From: Candidatus Poribacteria bacterium
GTDB lineage: Bacteria; Poribacteria; WGA-4E; WGA-3G
Assembly (NCBI GenBank): GCA_022822085.1
Contig: JAJECK010000099.1
Span: 1-64,000 of the forward strand
Length of the DNA: 64,000 bases
Direction of reading: 5' to 3'
Shown: in pieces, positions 1 through 9,100 of the stretch
Position numbering within the stretch: the first letter of the stretch is position 1
Layout: each line of letters opens with the position of its first letter
Notes under the pieces: model-generated
Seen by the model: the letters and a program-made list of their open reading frames with translations, nothing else
Told to the model about the DNA's origin: nothing
The model's database searches: none
Translations under genes and position numbers: made by a program

Positions 1-118
1 ATGTTCTTTCACGATTTTATTCAAAAATATAGTCTAAATTGCTGTGATTTCAAACAGAAAATGAGAAGCAAAAGTGTTTACACAACTATTTTCTTCCCTG
101 TTGAAAGTCTTGACGGGT

Positions 119-1051
119 TTAAACTGTCCAAACTATAGTAACATTTAATAAATCCAGATATATTATATGTACAGTGTTTCGCAAAAATCGCGTGTAGTCA
201 TCGCTAAAGTGTATACGATGTTGATCCCACGCAGTCCCAACGGCGAGCATCTTGCCGTCGGCACTATACGCTACACTATTGATAGTAGCGTTATAGTCGT
301 CTTGGTTTCTGTTAGAGGTGTGAAGACTTTGGAGTGTGCCATCCGTTGCATCCCATAAGCGCAGTTCGTATCCACCGCCAGTGGCGATCATGGAGCCATC
401 AGGACTAAAAGCAGCACTCGCGACATTGGGATGGTCCAGCGTATTTCGAGCGGTCCTGGTCTCCATATTCCATAACCGCACGGTGCCGTCATCACTTACA
501 CTGGCAAGCGTGTCACCGTCGGCAGTCCACATTAAACTTGTAACAGTGTCGGTATGTCTGCCGAGTGCGTCTTTGCTGCTGGTCGCCACATCCCATAAAG
601 ACACGGTGCGACCACTTGCACTGGCAAATGTGCTGCCATCTGGTCTAAAACTAACGCTCCGCACAGGGGCCCCTTGTGCGGGCAGCGTGTTTCGGAGGGC
701 ACCCGTTTCCGCGTCCCATAACCGCACGGTGCCATCTCCATTTCCGGTGGCAAGCGTGTTACCGTCTGGACTAAAACTAATGCTATTGATCCAGCTCGTG
801 TGTGCCCCGATCAGTACCACTTCCCCATCTGTGGCCGTATCATACACCCAGACACCAATGCTACTTGCCACAGCAAGCCGACTGCTATCTTGAGAATACG
901 TTATTTCTGTTATAACGCCTTTGTTTAAGCGCGCCCTCACTCCGTTCGGTAAGTGCCATTGCTCAGAAAGTTCTGCATTACTTGTTGTTAGATTAAAGGT
1001 TAACGCATTCAATAAAACTATTATAAAAAAGAACGAAATTCTGATTTTCAT
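119..1051 (-). CDS. exported WD40-repeat protein, probably truncated
   Basis: A 310-residue protein with an N-terminal signal peptide (hydrophobic residues about 5-20, cleavage near Ala26) followed by about five WD40 blades with repeated SFSPDG and GTVRLWD motifs. WD40 propellers are scaffolds for protein contacts, and here the protein should lie outside the cytoplasmic membrane. The start is an ATG with an AGGAG at about 1061-1065. The last blade stops making sense after about residue 280: the expected LWD ending is replaced by an unrelated hydrophobic tail, so the gene may have lost its 3' part by deletion or frameshift. Seven blades are usual and fewer are visible. The exact role is unknown. 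Confidence 0.8.
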   Translation of the reverse strand: MKIRISFFFIIVLLNALTFNLTTSNAELSEQWHLPNGVRARLNKGVITEITYSQDSSRLAVASSIGVWVYDTATDGEVVLIGAHTSWINSISFSPDGNTLATGNGDGTVRLWDAETGALRNTLPAQGAPVRSVSFRPDGSTFASASGRTVSLWDVATSSKDALGRHTDTVTSLMWTADGDTLASVSDDGTVRLWNMETRTARNTLDHPNVASAAFSPDGSMIATGGGYELRLWDATDGTLQSLHTSNRNQDDYNATINSVAYSADGKMLAVGTAWDQHRIHFSDDYTRFLRNTVHIIYLDLLNVTIVWTV

Positions 1052-1336
1052 CTTAGAAATCTCCTTTATGTTTGTAACGTATGGTAAGGTTTAGATCTAT
1101 CTTTGCTTACGATGCTACTTTCGTTAATAACACACCACTGACGAGATTAAAAAAAAATCGACTGCAAAAGTGTTCGCGTAAGTCTCGAACTGTTCAAGTA
1201 TTGATGTCCAGTGCATCACCAACAAAACCAGCACGCAGCAAGCGGCAGTAAGGTATAGATGCACGACCATCAGTGAATCAAAATTAGGGTATTTGGACGT
1301 TGTATTTTCAGACGCATACCCAATTGCCAGTTGGGT

Positions 1337-1545
1337 GGAGACGGGAGGTAGAAGGATCTACCCCGGCAATCCGTCTCCAACGTCCATTCGTAATGGTACA
1401 AGATTTTCCGAAAAAAATCAAGTAAATTATGACGCTGCTTAAAATATCGTACATAGCAACTGCAATGTATGATATAATTAAACCCGCACTGGCAATCTCA
1501 GCTTGGCAGTGCCGCGGTTCGGGAGTCTTGCACACTCGCCGAACC
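1337..1545. repeat. cluster of four successive inverted repeats (possible structured RNA)
   Basis: Four hairpins follow one another. At 1337-1378 arms GGAGACGG/CCGTCTCC enclose an inner stem GTAGA/TCTAC. At 1444-1475 there are 11-base arms, ATATCGTACAT and ATGTATGATAT, with one G-U. At 1487-1511 the arms are CACTG/CAGTG. At 1516-1545 arms GGTTCGG/CCGAACC extend inward through GAGT/ACTC. So many stems in 210 bases suggests a folded transcript or a small mobile palindromic element. I recognise no RNA family. Confidence 0.4.
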
Positions 1546-1750
1546 ACCAATAAAGGATTTTACGGATGCCGAAGGTATATTACCAAAAATGAAAAGAAAA
1601 TTCAACGTTTTTTAATTATTAACCCATTTTTTGTGTAAATCTCAGTTGGTATTCAGCTAATTTTGATAATTCATAAATATTCCGCCTACTATTTCTGTAT
1701 ACCGACGGACATTTTTTGTTGTCCAACTCGCGCACAATATGTCGGTACAA

Positions 1751-1856
1751 GCAAGTTTAATGCCAACCTAATTCGGGCAGTTATGGATAGAAAAATGACG
1801 ATTCCTCCATAAGTTTTGTCCGAATCAACATAAGTTATGTCCACATCTGCATGAGT
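1751..1856. repeat. dispersed repeat, copy 1
   Basis: About 106 bases that align without large gaps to 3570-3675, sharing for example CATAAGTTTTG, CGAATCAACATAAGTT and ATCTGCATG. Both copies are in the same orientation and both are intergenic. No coding potential is shared between them. Probably a degenerate copy of a genome-wide intergenic repeat. Confidence 0.6.
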
Positions 1857-2029
1857 CTTGCTTATGATAGATTCCCCTTGCAGGGGAAGTTTGAAAACTC
1901 GCCTGCGGAAACCCATCGTCCTAAAAAGCCATTTCGTAAATAGCAACCTAATGTTCTGTCAACATTCAAAATGAGGGTTGTGGGTCAGGTTGAACGACGA
2001 GAAACCCTTATGCGTCAATTTAAGAATGC

Positions 2030-2108
2030 AAAGTAGTCCGCACACTTCGTGTGCCGTTCACGATAATAGTTTCAGAAAGTAGTCCGCATAAGCCGTGTAC
2101 CGTGATTT
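2030..2108. repeat. short tandem direct repeat
   Basis: Two imperfect copies start with AAAGTAGTCCGCA at 2030 and 2076, each continuing into a CGTGT(G/A)CCGT segment. A related segment in inverted orientation follows at about 2125-2150 (CACGGAGTGTGCCTGCTAC). Function unknown. Confidence 0.45.
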
Positions 2109-2241
2109 TTTCGCTTGCGGACGGAGGACCCACGGAGTGTGCCTGCTACCTTTAAATCTCCGCTAAATTGACGCCTATAGGTATCCCTCAATATTAAACT
2201 TGACAAAACACAAAGTTATTTAAGAAAGTTGAGGACGTTTT

Positions 2242-2679
2242 TCACTGTGTAACAGCTGCGACTCCCAGTCCAAAACCTATACCGCCACCTGCAACTGCAA
2301 TTACAATACAACCGCTGAGACAACCTGCTCCCATATAGTTCGCCTGGACTTCCCCTCTTTTCCGATTGTAGATAGCCGTATAAGTTTCTATATATTCAGG
2401 TGATTTGCCAATCAGCCGTGATGCTGGCGGTCCCGGTTCATAGAGATAGCCGCTAAGCCCTCCAATAAGCAGAAAATACCCATACGGCTTCAGTAAATAT
2501 GCCACACCGGAAAGAAGACAACCGGTACCAAACCACAAAGGCTTGTTTGCATCTTTATTCGCATCTGCTTCGGCAGCAGCTTGTACACCAGTACGCTGCG
2601 CCAACGTGACAAAGGGTATACTGAACATCAAGACGACTATAAAAAATGTAAAAACGCGAAACGTTAATTTTGTTTTCAT
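2242..2679 (-). CDS. small exported or membrane protein of unknown function
   Basis: A 145-residue protein with a clear signal peptide (hydrophobic core about residues 8-25, cleavage near LAQ28). The mature part has two hydrophobic, glycine-rich stretches (about residues 52-80 and 118-142) that could be membrane segments; the second reads AVAGGGIGFGLG. Three cysteines near these stretches could form disulfides. An AGGAG lies just upstream of the ATG. It follows the lipoprotein gene at 2722-3198 on the same strand with a 42-base gap, so the two are probably cotranscribed. I recognise no family. Confidence 0.65.
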   Translation of the reverse strand: MKTKLTFRVFTFFIVVLMFSIPFVTLAQRTGVQAAAEADANKDANKPLWFGTGCLLSGVAYLLKPYGYFLLIGGLSGYLYEPGPPASRLIGKSPEYIETYTAIYNRKRGEVQANYMGAGCLSGCIVIAVAGGGIGFGLGVAAVTQ

Positions 2680-2721
2680 TGGACTTCTCCTTGATAGTTT
2701 TAGTTAGCAGGATCTCCTTTT

Positions 2722-3198
2722 TCAATCTGTAGGTAAGGAGGTAACCGTATAGAATTCAACCCTGTGAATTTCCCCAGCGATTGCCCATCCTTTTTTCGTG
2801 GGTGCTATCCTACTTGTTTTTTGTACAATGGCTATCCTATCTGTATATGCAAACTCGATAGAAGAAACATCATGCGGAAAATCTAAAGTCCCTTTAATAT
2901 CTTTCACGAATTTCCACTTAGTTGATGCGCCATACTTTAGTGCATAAATTTCTACGTTAGAAACTCTACCTTCACCGAAGATACGAATTTTCCGTATCAG
3001 TTTTTTCTCAGGAATGGAATATACTGTCGCACCTGCTCTCCCTACAACGCCGTACGCTTCTGTAATCGGCGCATCAATAAGTACGTATTTCTGTTTAGCG
3101 AAGAGCGTTTCTGTCAAATTCGCACATCCTAAAAACAGAAGTACTGGCAATAAGAACAGTGCGTTTGCAGCTTTCTTAGTGGTTCTATATGCTTTCAT
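2722..3198 (-). CDS. putative lipoprotein of unknown function
   Basis: A 158-residue protein whose N-terminus has two lysines, a hydrophobic core and a near-consensus lipobox (LFLGC, Cys25), so it is probably lipid-anchored outside the inner membrane. The mature part looks beta-rich, with no cytochrome or enzyme motif. AGGAG stands before the ATG. It is the first gene of a probable two-gene minus-strand unit with 2242-2679. Function not recognised. Confidence 0.65.
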   Translation of the reverse strand: MKAYRTTKKAANALFLLPVLLFLGCANLTETLFAKQKYVLIDAPITEAYGVVGRAGATVYSIPEKKLIRKIRIFGEGRVSNVEIYALKYGASTKWKFVKDIKGTLDFPHDVSSIEFAYTDRIAIVQKTSRIAPTKKGWAIAGEIHRVEFYTVTSLPTD

Positions 3199-3295
3199 TG
3201 TCCATCTCCTAAAATATCTAAGTTCCTACCTATACCTACAGGGTTATTTAGTTTTAAGAATTTTCTTATGGTGAGTGTAACATAAAGTTAGTATC

Positions 3296-3332
3296 GTAGG
3301 TCGGGTTTCGCTAACGCTCTACCCCGACCTAC
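3296..3332. repeat. hairpin repeat, short form of the GTCGGGTTTCG family
   Basis: Arms GTAGGTCGGG and CCCGACCTAC enclose TTTCGCTAACGCTCTAC. It shares the GTCGGGTTTCG core and the ACCCGACCTAC-like end with the longer elements at 3889-3962 and 25282-25360, so it is one member of a dispersed family. Confidence 0.6.
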
Positions 3333-3569
3333 GGTCCTTTTGTTTGTTATTAACATTTGTGATAAATCCAATAGGAAAACCGAAAACTAAATACCCCTGT
3401 TATACCTATAAAGGACTTGCAGATTCATGCGTTTTGCTCTATAATGTTTCGCAACAAATATAAAACAACTTTATGGCGGAGTAGGTAACAACTTGGGTTA
3501 CGCGATGAATTTTCATTTAGTTCATGCCGAATTTGCACAAACTGACAATTGACACTATCAGTTAGTTAA

Positions 3570-3675
3570 GCAAGGTTGATGCCAAGTAAATTGAGCAGTT
3601 ACAGGCAGAAAAATAACGATTCCAGCATAAGTTTTGCCCGAATCAACATAAGTTTTGTCTAAATCTGCATGGGTT
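3570..3675. repeat. dispersed repeat, copy 2
   Basis: Same-orientation partner of 1751-1856; the two align along about 106 bases with scattered differences. Divergence is high enough that they are unlikely to come from one recent local duplication. Confidence 0.6.
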
Positions 3676-3888
3676 ATGTAAAAAGATAGTGTGGTGAAGT
3701 TCTTGCATTCCCATTGGTGTCAATTTTAGAAAACATAGAAATTATTTCGATCGCTTTGCATGACACATAGTTATTGGATTTGTCCTATATTTAGTCCCAT
3801 CCGGGACTGAAGAGAGACACTCGAAATCAAAAATCCTTAAGTTGACACCCGCTGGATGTCAAAAAGGTATTCATAGCGTTGATTTATA

Positions 3889-3962
3889 GGTAGAGACACG
3901 AAACCCGACATGCAGCTTCTTATTATAAAGAAAGTCGGGTTTCGTGCCTCTACCCGACCTAC
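3889..3962. repeat. inverted-repeat element, GTCGGGTTTCGTGCC family
   Basis: Left arm 3889-3909 (GGTAGAGACACGAAACCCGAC) pairs with right arm 3934-3954 with one mismatch, across a 24-base loop. The right end, 3934-3962, is identical over 29 bases to 25331-25359. It lies about 60 bases upstream of the regulator gene at 4024, so it could also affect its transcription. Confidence 0.75.
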
Positions 3963-4023
3963 AAACAATAAAATATAGACTGAACAGTCCACTATCGATG
4001 GAGTAGATATAGGAGCCAAGATA

Positions 4024-6141
4024 ATGAAAGCAGAAGGCAATGCAGCAAAAGAAGTCCTAATCATTGATGACAATCGAAGTTCTGACAAATTGGAGGGTTT
4101 CCTGAAGAATAAAGGCTACTGCCCTTACCTCGTTGACAATGTTGACGAAGGTTTGGCATACATTCACAAATTCGAGAGCCTTGAAGTTGTCTTACTCAGT
4201 GCGGCATTGTCAGCGAGAAGCGGTTTAGATGCGTTGAAGAAAATTAAGGACAGACACCCAAACGTAATTGTAATCGTGATCAGAGCAGGCATGCATACAT
4301 TGATAAGGGCATATTCTCTGGGAGCATTTGAGGTTTTATTTCGTCCCATTAATTTCGAAGAGCTTTGTGATGCACTTGAACAGGCGTTTGACAGGCTATA
4401 TAGACTCAGCAACATCTCCCTGATCGCTAAGGGAAAAAAGGATGAGGAAGAGTCGCCTCTCATTGGAAAGAGCAGACTCATGCGTGAGCTCAAAAAACAA
4501 ATTGGACGTGCAGTGAGTTTCAAGGCTTCAGTGCTACTTACAGGTGAGACAGGCACTGGAAAGGGGGTGATTGCGCGCTTAATGCACACGATAAGTGATC
4601 GTAAAAAGGCACCCTTTGTCACAATTGATTGTGGTGCTGTGCCCGAATCACTCCGTGAAGATGCACTATTTGGTCATGAAAAAGGAGCATTCACAGATGC
4701 GATAGATAAACGTTCTGGCGCATTTGAACAGGCGGATGGCGGTACCCTGTTCCTGGATGAAGTCAGCAATATGACACCCGCACTACAGGGAACACTCCTC
4801 AATGTACTACAGGAAAGAGAGTTCCAACGAGTCGGTGGCGTTCGGACACGTAGCGTAGATGTGCGTGTCATCAGTGCAACCAATCAAAATTTGGAGGAAA
4901 TGATAGAAGAAAGGGAATTTCGAATGGATTTGTACTACCGTCTCTGCGATTATGAGATCTCCGTGCCGCCCTTGCGAGACCGGAGAGAGGATATTGAGTT
5001 ACTCGCCACACACTTTCTGAAACGTATTGAGAAAGAGAATGAGATGCCAACCATCGCACTTTCCACAGAAGCGACGGAATTGCTCAAGGCGTATAGATGG
5101 CCGGGTAATGTTCGGGAACTATATAGCTGCCTCAAAAGGGCGGCAATGAATTCCCAAGGCAGCGTGATTTTGCCGAGGGACCTTCCGCCAGAACTTCAGA
5201 TGGTTAGTGAAGATGAGAGTTCAAGGCAGGGCATGTCGGAAACGCGATCTGCTGAAACGCCAAAAACACCAAAATATCAGAACCTGCTTGATCTCCCGGT
5301 CGTTGTGTTCTGTCAGTTTATTTCTGATGCTGCCGCAGATGTCACTGACAAACAAATCGCTCTATGGTGGAAGGAGTTCTCTAATGATGGGCTCAACCGT
5401 GCCTATATGGCCAGACGCAAAATTGAGAATTGGCTGGAAGAATATTACGATACTGATGAGTTAGACTTTCCGAGGCTTACGGAAGAATATATTAAGGATG
5501 TGATTGACAAGTCCATCTCTCAACTATCAAAGTTCCGGAGTAGAATGGACTCCGAACCCATAGAAGAAGCTGAACCAGTCTGTATAATGGGAAAAACTCT
5601 CCAGGAGAGCCTTACTGAGGTGCTTCGCGAAATCTTAAAGGAATATGGTGGAAACAAAGAAAAAGCCGCAAAAGAATTACGTATTTCTCTTGATACGCTA
5701 AACAGGGAGTTGTCGTATTGGACAGAAGATGATGAAAATGACACGAAAAAAGAAGATGAAGAATCTAAACCGACTTTACGCCAGATAGAACGGTTTCCTA
5801 TGGACGAGATCATGAGGCTTCATACAGAACCGATCAAGCATTTCATTTGGGAGAATCTTTCTCGGGCAGAATGGCGAAACAAAGGACTGGATGGTCAGGC
5901 GCGGACTGTCCATCTCGCTTTGAAAGTACTATCTAAACGTCTGGCTGGAGAGCACGGTTATATCTATTTCGGTGGTCTGACCCGTTCGCGCATTGAATGG
6001 AATATTTATCGCCGAACTTCATACTTATATGCTAACCATGCTGAAGTCGCTAAGGTACTAGATAAAGTCGAAAGAACGGTCGAGAAGTTCTGGGATAAAA
6101 AGAAACCATTCCCAAGCCATCATACCCTTTTTACGGGTTAG
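4024..6141 (+). CDS. sigma54-activator-like AAA+ regulator with degenerate receiver domain
   Basis: A 705-residue protein with NtrC-like order. Receiver-like domain: residues 9-120. AAA+ domain: about 148-385, with Walker A GETGTGKG (174-181), GAFTDA (221-226) and Walker B GGTLFLDEV (239-247). A Fis-type helix-turn-helix lies at about 548-572 (NKEKAAKELRIS). NtrC-type proteins use ATP to open sigma54 promoters. Oddities: alignment with NtrC puts Ser59 at the phosphoacceptor Asp, and the conserved Lys is Arg (FRPI), so phosphorylation is unlikely. The sigma54 loop reads GAFTDA rather than GAFTGA. About 130 residues follow the HTH, which normally ends the protein. A 140-residue unknown segment separates AAA+ from HTH. 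Start supported by AGGAG upstream. No partner kinase is nearby. Confidence 0.85.
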   Translation: MKAEGNAAKEVLIIDDNRSSDKLEGFLKNKGYCPYLVDNVDEGLAYIHKFESLEVVLLSAALSARSGLDALKKIKDRHPNVIVIVIRAGMHTLIRAYSLGAFEVLFRPINFEELCDALEQAFDRLYRLSNISLIAKGKKDEEESPLIGKSRLMRELKKQIGRAVSFKASVLLTGETGTGKGVIARLMHTISDRKKAPFVTIDCGAVPESLREDALFGHEKGAFTDAIDKRSGAFEQADGGTLFLDEVSNMTPALQGTLLNVLQEREFQRVGGVRTRSVDVRVISATNQNLEEMIEEREFRMDLYYRLCDYEISVPPLRDRREDIELLATHFLKRIEKENEMPTIALSTEATELLKAYRWPGNVRELYSCLKRAAMNSQGSVILPRDLPPELQMVSEDESSRQGMSETRSAETPKTPKYQNLLDLPVVVFCQFISDAAADVTDKQIALWWKEFSNDGLNRAYMARRKIENWLEEYYDTDELDFPRLTEEYIKDVIDKSISQLSKFRSRMDSEPIEEAEPVCIMGKTLQESLTEVLREILKEYGGNKEKAAKELRISLDTLNRELSYWTEDDENDTKKEDEESKPTLRQIERFPMDEIMRLHTEPIKHFIWENLSRAEWRNKGLDGQARTVHLALKVLSKRLAGEHGYIYFGGLTRSRIEWNIYRRTSYLYANHAEVAKVLDKVERTVEKFWDKKKPFPSHHTLFTG

Positions 6142-6154
6142 GATCCGTTATATC

Positions 6155-9100
6155 TCATCGCGCTGCGGCTTGCAAGGAAGTCTCTACTTTTCGTCGCAAA
6201 ATAACACCCCATTGACCTACTACCCAAAGTGAGTTTCCATTTTTTGCCTTCGTGATAACATAGAGATCGTTATCAATATCGGTATGTTCTTGTTCCCAAG
6301 TTTCTCCACCATCTGATGATCGTATGATCGTTCCTGCATCACCGCAAGCATATATTACTTTTTCTGACAGAGCAATAATGCTATTCAATGTGTTAGTATT
6401 ACCAGACATTTTGGGTTGCCATGTAAATCCGCCATCTACAGTTTTGAGGACAATACCACCTTCTCCAACTGCCCACCCTTTCCGTTTTGTAATGAATGAC
6501 ACTGACGTAAGGTCGTATACGGTATTGGATTCGTGCATTTTCCAATAATCTCCACCATTGATCGTTCTTTGGATAACACCGCTTTGTCCGACTGCCCAAC
6601 CGAGTGGTGCGAATTTCATGTCAACACTCGTGAGTGTATCGTTAGTAGTTGTTCGTTGAAGTGTCCAAGTGCCCCCCCCATCTTTGTTATGTATAATGTC
6701 CCCAAATCTACCGACACCCCATCCCTCCGAGAATTTACCGAAGCTAACATCGTTTATTGAGTAACGAGTGGATGGGTCTCCTTCAATAAAGGGTGGTCTT
6801 TCTGGAGTATCACCTGCTGTCCACGTATTTCCGTCAGTGGTGTAAAGTACAGTGCCATCACTACGCATCGTCCACCCCCATTTTGGTTCCAGACTTGCGA
6901 AGTGTATGCCAATAAGGCGTTGGTTCGTTCTTATATTTAACTTTTCCCATGTCTGTCCACTATCTTGTGTTTCCAACAGTGTGCCATCACTACTTGCTAT
7001 CCAACCGATTTTGTCATTGTAAAACAGAACTTCTCTGAAGTTATTACGTTGCTGTTCTCCAAGTTGACGTTCCCACGTTTCCCCTCTATTTGTGGTACGA
7101 TAGATGCTTCCTGCACTTCCTACTGCCCATGCATGTTGGTCATCGAGGAAATAGACATTTGCGATTCCACTGCCACCACGTCTGAACCTTCTCCTCTGTT
7201 CAGGTTGCTCTTGTGGAGCATTATTCGTCTGTTCTGCATTGTTAGGAAGTGTGCCTTCAGGAGCGAGGTTACCCGGTCTTTGTCGTTGTTGACTGAGTTG
7301 CCTTTGCAATGAATCAAATGGGTTGAATTCTTCACTTGCTGTAGAGTCATCCTCACTCTTTTCTTCATCTGTTTCTGGTTGTTCTTGTGTTACAGGTTGG
7401 GGTCGTCTCATAGTTAACATTTCAGGCCCCGTTGAAATGGGTATTTGTTGCCAATTTACCCCTTGATCTTCAGTGATGTATGCACTTCCTCCACCTATTC
7501 CCCATGCCTGTGTATGTGATCGGAAAGTTATTTGTGTCAATCTACCTGGACTCTGTGTTGTAGATTGCATTTTCCAAGTTTCACCACCATCATTTGACAG
7601 TAATGAGTTACCATTCCCCAGAACTACCCATCCATTTTTTGCATCAGCAAAATGAACAGCAATGCCTGTCTGATTGGTTTTAGATTGGATTTTCCAATAT
7701 TTGCCGCCATCCTCTGTTTTGAGAATAAATCCACCATCGCGACGTTGCGGTGCAATTGCCCAGCCTTCTAAATTATTGATAAAGTAAATGTCAGTAATAT
7801 TTGCATTTGTTGTACCAGTTTTTTGGACTTTCCATGTTTTTCCTCCATCTGTTGTATGGACGATTTGTCCTATTGATGCACCGAGCCATCCAACATCCCT
7901 ATTGATGAATTTCATCATACTGATACGTGGTAAGTTTTGTTGTGTTGTTTTTATAATGGGTTTCCACGTTTCTCCGCCGTTTTCAGTTTGTAGTATCACA
8001 TTTGATGCGAGAATTCGTCCATGTTTTTCGTCAGTAAACTCAACATCTCGTAAATTTACACTAACACCGCTATGTTGAGGCAACCATGTTTTTCCACCGT
8101 CAAGAGTGTGTGCAATTAAGCCGCCAGAACCTACTGCCCATCCCTTATGAGTGTCAACAAAATGAACATCTGAGAAATCAGTTCTCCAAGTTGCTTGACG
8201 AATTATGTCCCAATGATAGACGACTGGCACAATAGGTTTCTCTTCTTCAACGACAATAGTCTCTGGTTCTGTTGCCACAGGCGGTAATTTGGCAGGTAAT
8301 TGGACATTGTCAACAGAATAACGCATTGCAATTCCACCTTTACCCACCGCGACTACTCCATCAGGTGAAAGAGCCAATCCGTATAAGTCATTATTTGTAC
8401 CACTGTCCTGTAGTTCCCATTTTTTTCCACCATTCACAGTAGTTAGCATTATTCCGTTATCACCAACGATCAAACCGTGTTGTGTATCGGCAAAATAGAC
8501 TTTATTCAAATTCTCTTGTGTGCGACTATGTTGTAAATCCCAATCTTTTCCACCGTTATTTGTGTGTAAAATCTCACCGAATTGTCCAACAATCCATCCT
8601 GTATTTTCATCAATGAAGTAGACAGCATATAGTTCATTAAATGTGTCTGTTGACTGTTGTTTCCATGTCAATCCCCCATCCTGTGTTGCTATACATACAC
8701 CGGGCCAACCGATTGCCCATCCTCTTTTATCATCAAGGAAAAATACTCCCTTTAACATTACAGATAGAAAGTCTCCAATAGGAATCTGTGGCAGCCAGAT
8801 ATTTCCGCCATCGATTGTATGTATGATAGTTCCCATGTCTCCGACAATCCATCCGACTTTTTCGTTAATGAAATGGACAGCGCGAAGTGCAAATGGTGCA
8901 GGTGCCCGTTGGGGTTCCCAATTGGTACCACCGTCGTTGGTATGAATTATGAGTCCTCGTTCTCCGACTGCCCAACCGTGTTTATCAGTAGCAAAATAGA
9001 TATTCCATATTCCGTCCCAAATTTCATTGTCCAATTCTTTCCATGTTTGACCGCCATCGTTTGTGACCGCCATCGTTCCTCGTTCACCAATAGCGATTGC

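Larger units (their letters stand above)
1052..2241. other. long gene-free gap rich in inverted and dispersed repeats
   Basis: About 1.2 kb without a convincing gene. Short open frames here lack ribosome sites and family resemblance. It holds a run of hairpins (1337-1545), a small perfect hairpin at 1872-1888 (arms TTCCCCT/AGGGGAA), one copy of a dispersed repeat (1751-1856) and a pair of short direct repeats (2030-2108). It looks like a landing zone for small non-coding repeats rather than decayed coding sequence. Confidence 0.6.
3199..4023. other. gene-free gap with several repeats
   Basis: No convincing gene in 825 bases. It contains a hairpin at 3296-3332, the second copy of the dispersed repeat (3570-3675), a 6-bp hairpin AGTCCCatccGGGACT at 3793-3808, and a long inverted repeat at 3889-3962. 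The promoter of the regulator gene at 4024 should lie in its right-hand end, but I see no clear sigma70 hexamers. Confidence 0.6.

Noticed and set aside
336-893. 185-codon plus-strand open frame opposite the WD40 gene
   Set aside because: It is the mirror of WD40-repeat coding DNA on the other strand; its composition is repetitive and it has no ribosome site.
1511-1560. tRNA-like 3' end (hairpin followed by ACCACCA)
   Set aside because: No anticodon arm, D arm or acceptor stem partner can be folded around it.
1308-1946. Three overlapping open frames of 69-85 codons in the repeat-rich gap
   Set aside because: They run over hairpins and repeats on both strands, lack a Shine-Dalgarno and resemble no family.
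1751-3962. Possible CRISPR array
   Set aside because: Repeats are few, of unequal length and without regular spacers; no cas genes.
3837-4088. 83-codon minus-strand frame over the inverted repeat and the regulator start
   Set aside because: Overlaps the regulator coding start and a hairpin repeat; no ribosome site.
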